DNA of 25,351 nucleotides, taken from assembly GCA_964587555.1 (NCBI GenBank), contig CAZPLR010000028.1, forward strand, positions 1 through 25,351, given 5' to 3'. The notes under the pieces were generated by a model. It had not been told where the DNA came from. It was given only the letters and a program-made list of their open reading frames with translations, and searched no databases. Positions 23,398 to 25,351 of this stretch are shown in pieces (positions within the stretch are counted from its first letter, which is position 1; each line of letters starts with the position of its first letter). Origin of the DNA: JAHHTP01 sp964587555 (GTDB taxonomy: Bacteria > Bacillota > Clostridia > Oscillospirales > Ruminococcaceae). The translations under genes were made by a program, and so were the position numbers.

Positions 23398-24066
23398 ATG
23401 CAAGTATTTCTTATACTTATCAGTTGTATTGCAAGCTACCTCATCGGCAGCCTGAACTTTGCTATCATCATCTGTAAGCTTACCCATAAGGAGGATATCC
23501 GCAGTCTCGGCAGCAAGAATGCCGGAATGACCAATATGCTCCGCGTATACGGCAAGGGACCCGCAATCTTTACCGCGCTCGGCGATCTTTTAAAAGGTAT
23601 CCTCGCTATCCTGCTTTGCAAGCTTATTTTCTTTTTAGCCGGAATAGCTGCGCCGGTCTGGGTTTCCTACCTTGTCGGCATCATGGCTATCTTAGGTCAC
23701 TCCTTTCCAATTTTTTATGGCTTTCGCGGCGGCAAAGGCGTGCTGATCGCCATCGGTATGGTGCTTCTTCTCACGCCGCTCCCAGCGCTTGCTATTTTGG
23801 GCGTTTTCCTGATTGTCCTAGCGTTCAGCTGCACGGTTTCGCTTTCGTCAATGATTGCGGCGGTGACTGCGCCGCTTTGGGTCTGGTTATTTGGCTGGCT
23901 GACCTCCGACGAGGATATGCTGGCTAAGATCATCGGCACCGCTGTGATGGCGCTGTTCATCATCGGGATGCATTGGAGCAATATCGTCCGTTTGGCTCAT
24001 GGCGAGGAAAATACCTTCCGTAAGAAAAAGGGTACCTCTGTGGACGCAGACGATAAACAATTATAA
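23398..24066 (+). CDS. plsY: Glycerol-3-phosphate acyltransferase PlsY
   Basis: PlsY transfers an acyl group from acyl-phosphate to glycerol 3-phosphate, the first step of phospholipid synthesis, in the membrane. The 222-residue protein has several membrane helices and the three conserved loops: SYLIGSLNFAIII at the N-terminus, LGSKNAGMTNMLRVYGKGPA (38-57), and GHSFPIFYGFRGGKGV (about 100-115). The second loop reads GSKNAG where many homologues have GSGNAG. AAGAAGG lies 9 nt before ATG 23398. The open frame extends upstream into the Rrf2 gene without start signals. It precedes gpsA by 25 nt; GpsA makes the glycerol 3-phosphate that PlsY uses, so the pair supplies lysophosphatidate. Confidence 0.94.
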   Translation: MQVFLILISCIASYLIGSLNFAIIICKLTHKEDIRSLGSKNAGMTNMLRVYGKGPAIFTALGDLLKGILAILLCKLIFFLAGIAAPVWVSYLVGIMAILGHSFPIFYGFRGGKGVLIAIGMVLLLTPLPALAILGVFLIVLAFSCTVSLSSMIAAVTAPLWVWLFGWLTSDEDMLAKIIGTAVMALFIIGMHWSNIVRLAHGEENTFRKKKGTSVDADDKQL

Positions 24067-24091
24067 ATAAAGCCAGAAAGGAAAGGTTATC

Positions 24092-25117
24092 ATGCAAAAA
24101 CACATCGTCATTCTTGGCTCCGGCGGATTCGGCACGTCGCTTGCCGTGACCCTATTCCGCTGCGGCTACCGCATCACGCTCTGGAGCGCATTCCCAAAAG
24201 AGCTTGAGGAGCTCAGGCAGTACGGCGAAAACCGCAAGCTGCTGCCGGGCGTAGCCGTCGACAGCGCGATCGCATTTGACGCCGATATTCGCTGCGCCGC
24301 CCAAGCGGATTTGATTATCATCGCGGTGCCGTCCTTTGCAGTGCGCGGCGTTGCAAAACAGCTCAAAGACGTCGTAAACCCGCAAACGGTCATTGCAAAC
24401 GTCGGCAAGGGTTTTGAGGAAAGCTCGCTGCTGCGCTTGTCCGAGGTGATCGAGAGCGAATGCCCAAACAATCCGATTGTCGTGATATCCGGACCTTCCC
24501 ACGCAGAGGAAATCGCACGCGGCGTCCCGACCACCCTAGTCGCTGCCAGCAAGAGCCGCGCTAGCGCAGAATACGTTCAGGATCTGCTGATGACTTCCAA
24601 TCTGCGCGTCTATGTCAACGACGATATTACCGGCGTTGAGCTTGGCGGCGCGCTCAAAAATATTATCGCGCTTTGCGCTGGCGTGCTGGACGGAATGGGT
24701 CTGGGAGATAACGTCAAAGCCGCGCTCATGACACGCGGGCTGGCGGAGATCGCAAGACTTGGCGTCGCAATGGGGGCGCACTCCTCTACCTTTGCCGGAC
24801 TCACCGGCATGGGCGACCTGATTGTCACCTGTACAAGTATGCACTCCCGCAACCGCCGCGCCGGTATCCTAATCGGGCAGGGGTTGTCCGCACAGGAAGC
24901 GATGGAGCGGGTCGGTATGACCGTCGAGGGGGTCAGTGCCGCAAAAGCGGCGTACCGTCTGGCACAGAAATATCATGTCGAGATGCCGATTGTCGAACAG
25001 CTTCACGAGGTTTTAGAGAACAATAAAAGCGTGCACGACACAGTCGTGGATCTGATGGAACGTCCAAAGCGCCACGAAAACGAAAAAATTTGGCTTGCCA
25101 CGCAGGCACAGCAGTAA
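24092..25117 (+). CDS. gpsA: Glycerol-3-phosphate dehydrogenase [NAD(P)+] GpsA
   Basis: GpsA reduces dihydroxyacetone phosphate to sn-glycerol 3-phosphate in the cytoplasm for phospholipid synthesis. The 341-residue protein begins with the Rossmann dinucleotide loop VILGSGGFGTSLA (Gly9, Gly11, Gly14). It then shows NVGKGFEESSLLRLSEV, ISGPSHAEEIARGVPT, the catalytic region GGALKNIIALCAGVLDGMGL with its lysine, and the substrate-binding FAGLTGMGDLIVTCTS and SRNRRAG blocks. Length is normal. AAAGGAAAGG precedes ATG 24092. The gene directly follows plsY on the same strand, an arrangement that couples production and use of glycerol 3-phosphate. No clear intrinsic terminator is visible after the stop. 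Confidence 0.96.
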   Translation: MQKHIVILGSGGFGTSLAVTLFRCGYRITLWSAFPKELEELRQYGENRKLLPGVAVDSAIAFDADIRCAAQADLIIIAVPSFAVRGVAKQLKDVVNPQTVIANVGKGFEESSLLRLSEVIESECPNNPIVVISGPSHAEEIARGVPTTLVAASKSRASAEYVQDLLMTSNLRVYVNDDITGVELGGALKNIIALCAGVLDGMGLGDNVKAALMTRGLAEIARLGVAMGAHSSTFAGLTGMGDLIVTCTSMHSRNRRAGILIGQGLSAQEAMERVGMTVEGVSAAKAAYRLAQKYHVEMPIVEQLHEVLENNKSVHDTVVDLMERPKRHENEKIWLATQAQQ

Positions 25118-25202
25118 AAGAAGTGTGCTTCAATATATCATGGAGCAGCAGCCGGATCTCAATATTTTCACCTGCGCTGCGGATAGGTAGATTTTTATGA
25201 GA

Positions 25203-25316
25203 AATGCGGCCGGAAAGCCGAAAGAAGCGTGAGTTTTGTCGGCGGAACAACAGAAAAGCCATTTCGCAGCGGCAGCCCGGGGCCTATCGCCATGCTGCCG
25301 CCCATCCGGCCGCATT
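25203..25316. repeat. GC-rich segment bounded by a 12-bp perfect inverted repeat
   Basis: AATGCGGCCGGA (25203-25214) and TCCGGCCGCATT (25305-25316) are exact reverse complements 90 nt apart. Inside lies a second possible stem, CGGCAG with CTGCCG. Codon structure on either strand is unconvincing, so I leave the terminal 234 bases after gpsA without a gene. The arrangement is compatible with a small dispersed repeat or a structured RNA. Confidence 0.45.
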
Positions 25317-25351
25317 GGGGTTCCGGTACGATATTCGATCAGCGCCTGCTG

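Noticed and set aside
1..25351. tRNA or rRNA genes, CRISPR arrays, transposases or phage genes
   Set aside because: None recognised on either strand. All long reading frames are accounted for by the listed genes.

Overview
The window reads as a chromosomal segment of a low-to-mid G+C Firmicute of the class Clostridia, probably a gut Oscillospiraceae/Ruminococcaceae-type organism. The reasons are strong AGGAGG-type ribosome binding sites, near-consensus sigma-A promoters with 17-bp spacers, a SpoVB-type flippase, an LplB/LplC/DUF3502-type sugar ABC transporter with a Cys-Gly-Gly-Gly lipoprotein start, and the dnaG-rpoD pair. The taxonomic call is inference.

Left end (1-3400): a SpoVB/MurJ-like flippase gene (minus, running off the left edge) diverges from an rsmA-hemW operon whose genes overlap by 4 bp. 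From 3470 to 3652 there is a stand-alone unit with a perfect consensus promoter, about 146 nt of non-coding but foldable RNA and an intrinsic terminator. I do not recognise this RNA. A small minus-strand membrane protein with a C-terminal zinc ribbon follows.

Centre (4300-19050): a mannoside-utilisation locus. On the minus strand there are three separately promoted and terminated units: (i) two LplB/LplC-type permeases, (ii) a DUF3502-type solute-binding lipoprotein, (iii) a GH130 mannoside phosphorylase, a GH38 alpha-mannosidase and a GH3 beta-glycosidase. A second GH38 alpha-mannosidase is transcribed divergently from the permeases. None of the four enzymes has a signal peptide, so the simplest model is uptake of an intact mannose-containing oligosaccharide followed by cytoplasmic trimming. 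The GH38 enzymes would remove alpha-mannose and GH130 would phosphorolyse the remaining Man-beta-1,4-GlcNAc (or a beta-mannoside) to mannose 1-phosphate. The GH130 closely resembles, from memory, the gut-metagenome enzyme UhgbMP, which points to N-glycans as substrate. No transport ATPase and no regulator is encoded here.

Right end (19086-25117): housekeeping genes all on the plus strand: rsmE, dnaG, rpoD, an Rrf2/IscR-like regulator with a cysteine cluster, plsY and gpsA. The last 230 bases hold no supported gene but contain a 12-bp perfect inverted repeat in GC-rich DNA that may be a dispersed element.
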